From: Burkholderiales bacterium
GTDB taxonomy: Bacteria > Pseudomonadota > Gammaproteobacteria > Burkholderiales > Usitatibacteraceae
Assembly: GCA_017880705.1 (NCBI GenBank)
Contig: JADGRS010000144.1
Coordinates: forward strand, 1 to 7,477
Length of the DNA: 7,477 nt
Direction: 5' to 3'
Below are positions 5,839 through 7,477 of this stretch, in pieces. The notes beneath the pieces are model-generated. The model was not told the DNA's origin. It saw only the letters and a list, made by a program, of their open reading frames with translations, and ran no database searches. The stretch's first letter is position 1. Each line of letters starts with the position of its first letter. The translations under genes were made by a program, and so were the position numbers.

Positions 5839-6644
5839 TGAACGACATGAGCTACGTCTCGACCACCGAACGCGTGAAGACGTGGCTCGACGGCAGCGTG
5901 CTGCACATCCGCTTCAACAATCCCGCGAAGCACAACGCGCTGTCGGTCGACATGTGGGAGGCGGTGCCGCCCCTTCTCGATCGCGCGGAGAAGGACGACG
6001 GCGTGCGCATGGTGGTGCTCTCGGGGGAAGGCGGGAAGGCCTTCGTCTCCGGCGCCGACATTTCGCAATTCGAGGACATGCGCGCCGCGAAGGAAGCGGT
6101 GAAGCGCTACGAAGCGATGGCGGAGGCGGCGCTCCAGGGCATCCACGACTTCGCGAAGCCGACCGTCGCGTGCATCCGCGGCTACTGCATCGGCGGCGGC
6201 GTGAACGTCGCGATCTGCTGCGACATCCGCATCGCGTCGGAGAATTCGATTTTCTCGATTCCGGCGACGCGCCTGGGGCTGGGCTACCGCTACTCGGCGA
6301 TGAAGAACCTCACGGACCTCGTCGGCCCCGGCTTCGCCAAGGACATCTTCTTCACCGCGCGGCGCCTCGACGCCGCCGAGGCGCTGCGCATCGGGCTCAT
6401 CAACCGCGTGGCCGAGCCCGACGGCCTCGACGCGCTCCTCGCCGAATACACGGGTGCCATCACCACCGGCGCGCCCCTCACCATCAAGGCCGGCAAGCGG
6501 ATCATCCGCGACGTGCTGAAAGCCGACGGCGCCGACATGGATCTCGCCCGCAAGCTCATCCTCGACTGCTTCGAGAGCGAGGATTACGCCGAGGGCAGGA
6601 AAGCCTTCATGGAGAAGCGCAAGCCCGTGTTCAAGGGCAAGTAG
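5838..6644 (+). CDS. Enoyl-CoA hydratase/isomerase (crotonase) family protein lacking both catalytic Glu
   Basis: A 268-residue single-domain crotonase, the usual length. The acyl-CoA and oxyanion-hole motifs are present: AFVSGADISQF (68-78) and GYCIGGGVNVAICCDIRIA (115-133), then FSIPATRLGLGY (139-150), VGPGFAKDIFFTARRL (162-177) and GLINRVAEP (186-194). By eye against rat mitochondrial enoyl-CoA hydratase, the two catalytic glutamates (Glu144 in GGGCELA and Glu164 in QPE) correspond to N123 and A143. Thioester binding is therefore expected, but ordinary hydration of a 2-enoyl-CoA is not. Other crotonase chemistries (isomerisation, decarboxylation, thioester hydrolysis, C-C cleavage) are possible. 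ATG 5838 shares one base with the CoA-transferase stop, and AGGAG (5826-5830) lies 7 bases upstream inside that gene, implying tight coupling. Calling it simply enoyl-CoA hydratase would overstate what the residues support. Confidence 0.9.
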   Translation: MNDMSYVSTTERVKTWLDGSVLHIRFNNPAKHNALSVDMWEAVPPLLDRAEKDDGVRMVVLSGEGGKAFVSGADISQFEDMRAAKEAVKRYEAMAEAALQGIHDFAKPTVACIRGYCIGGGVNVAICCDIRIASENSIFSIPATRLGLGYRYSAMKNLTDLVGPGFAKDIFFTARRLDAAEALRIGLINRVAEPDGLDALLAEYTGAITTGAPLTIKAGKRIIRDVLKADGADMDLARKLILDCFESEDYAEGRKAFMEKRKPVFKGK

Positions 6645-6650
6645 AACGTC

Positions 6651-6670
6651 ATTCCCGTGACGACGGGAAT
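6651..6670. repeat. REP-like hairpin between the crotonase and receptor genes
   Basis: A perfect 8-bp stem, ATTCCCGT (6651-6658) and ACGGGAAT (6663-6670), with loop GACG, followed by CCAGCCT. It belongs to the type of short dispersed hairpin repeat common between betaproteobacterial genes. It begins 6 bases after the crotonase stop and could stabilise or attenuate the transcript. No T-run follows, so it is not a canonical rho-independent terminator. Confidence 0.6.
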
Positions 6671-6678
6671 CCAGCCTC

Positions 6679-6683
6679 GGAGG
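6679..6683 (+). promoter_or_regulatory. Ribosome binding site supporting a TTG start
   Basis: GGAGG lies 5 bases upstream of TTG 6689. No ATG or GTG is available in this frame at a position that would include the full signal peptide, so this site decides the start of the receptor gene. Confidence 0.6.
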
Positions 6684-6688
6684 CCACG

Positions 6689-7477
6689 TTGATCGCACTT
6701 CGGACGCTCGCAGTATCCCTTGCGATCGCAGCATCGTCGGCTGTCGCCGCATGGCCCGAGAAGCCCATCAAGGTGTACATCGGCTACGCCCCTGGCGGCT
6801 CCACCGACGTGGTCGCGCGGCTCCTGTCGCCGATGCTCGGCGAGAAGCTCGGCCAGCCGATCATCATCGAGAACAAGCCCGGCGGCGCGGGGGATCTGGC
6901 CGCGGAGATGATGCTTCAGGCGGCGCCCGACGGCTACACGCTGATGATGTCCACGGTCGCGGTGCATGCGATCAATCCCGGGCTCAACAAGACCCGCAGG
7001 TTCGATCCCATCAACGACTTCACTCCGATCGCGATGGTGTGCTCGTATCCGATGATCATGATCGCGTCGCCGAACACGTCGTTCAAGACGCCCGCGGAGC
7101 TGAAGGAGCTCGCGGCGCGCACCCCGACTTTCTATTCGTCTTCGGGCGTCGGCTCCCCGGGCCATCTCGCCGGAGAGCTGCTGGTGAAAAGCCTCGGCGC
7201 CAACATCACGCACGTGCCCTACAAGGGCGGCTCGCCCTCGGTGGTCGCGATCATGTCGAACGAGGCGCAGGTGAATTTCGCCACGCTTCCCGCGGTGGTG
7301 CCGCAGATCCGCGGCGGCAAGGTGCGCGCGATCGGGCTCGCTTCGCGCGAGCGCAATCCCGCGGTGCCCGACGTTCCCACGATGGCCGAGCTCGGCATTC
7401 CCGACTTCGAGGTCGGCACCTGGAGCGGCCTCATCGGACCCCGCGGCATGCCGGCCGAAGTCGTCCAGAAGATCAAC
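6689..7477 (+). CDS. Bug-family (TctC-like) periplasmic solute receptor, 3' truncated
   Basis: The frame is open to the window end, giving 263 residues of a family that usually has about 300-330, so roughly the last 40-60 are missing. Residues 1-21 form a Sec-type signal peptide: a short basic start (R5), a hydrophobic alanine-rich core and a likely cut after AVAA before WPEKPI. Mature-protein landmarks are typical of Bug/TctC receptors: PEKPIKVYIGYAPGGSTDVVAR, ENKPGGAGDLAAE, PDGYTLMMST, HVPYKGGSPSVVAIM, NFATLPAVVPQIRGGKVRAIG and PDVPTMAELGIPDFEV. These receptors bind carboxylic acids or related anions in the periplasm, often for TctAB-type tripartite transporters, though many are encoded away from any TctAB genes, as far as visible here. 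The start is TTG with GGAGG 5 bases upstream. It may share the catabolic operon or have its own promoter after the 6651-6670 hairpin. The ligand is unknown. Confidence 0.92.
   Translation, partial: MIALRTLAVSLAIAASSAVAAWPEKPIKVYIGYAPGGSTDVVARLLSPMLGEKLGQPIIIENKPGGAGDLAAEMMLQAAPDGYTLMMSTVAVHAINPGLNKTRRFDPINDFTPIAMVCSYPMIMIASPNTSFKTPAELKELAARTPTFYSSSGVGSPGHLAGELLVKSLGANITHVPYKGGSPSVVAIMSNEAQVNFATLPAVVPQIRGGKVRAIGLASRERNPAVPDVPTMAELGIPDFEVGTWSGLIGPRGMPAEVVQKIN

Noticed and set aside
6651..6670. Hairpin considered as a rho-independent terminator
   Set aside because: The stem is stable but is followed by CCAGCCTCGG rather than a run of T, so it was reported as a repeat only.
6584..7213. A 209-codon - strand frame over the crotonase end and the receptor gene
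   Set aside because: It runs antisense to the clearly recognisable Bug receptor and translates the hairpin repeat. No domain is seen.

Overview
The window looks like a piece of a high-GC betaproteobacterial chromosome, probably Burkholderiales-like. The base composition is strongly GC-rich with G/C-ending codons. It has a Bug/TctC-type periplasmic receptor, a family greatly expanded in that group. Paralogous catabolic families sit in tight co-directional array, and short hairpin repeats of the 'ATTCCCG...CGGGAAT' type are present. The genus is inferred only from these general features.

All eight genes are on the + strand. Positions 1-182 hold the last 59 residues of an ABC-transporter permease. 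Its stop overlaps the start of a PdxA-family dehydrogenase (179-1231), which in turn overlaps an MmgE/PrpD-family protein (1218-2645). Then comes a non-coding stretch (2646-2821) almost filled by a 152-bp inverted repeat with two perfect 38-bp arms. A haloacetate/fluoroacetate dehalogenase-like alpha/beta hydrolase follows (2822-3694), starting only 4 bases after the repeat. Next are a YghX-type dienelactone hydrolase with a twin-arginine N-terminus (3731-4621), a CaiB/BaiF (class III) CoA-transferase (4648-5838) and a crotonase-fold protein (5838-6644). A short hairpin spacer (6645-6688) separates these from a Bug-type solute receptor (6689 to the window end, truncated at its C-terminus).

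The cluster reads as an uptake-and-catabolism locus for one or more organic acids. Transport would come from the ABC permease and the Bug receptor. Dehalogenation or ester/lactone hydrolysis would come from the two alpha/beta hydrolases. Thioester activation and processing would come from the CoA-transferase and crotonase, and dehydratase/decarboxylase plus dehydrogenase chemistry from MmgE/PrpD and PdxA. The substrate cannot be named from sequence. Two of the enzymes carry substitutions at family-defining active-site positions: the PdxA-like protein at substrate-binding residues and the crotonase at both catalytic glutamates. Their reactions are therefore likely not the textbook ones. The strongest non-coding signal is the long inverted repeat next to the dehalogenase start codon.
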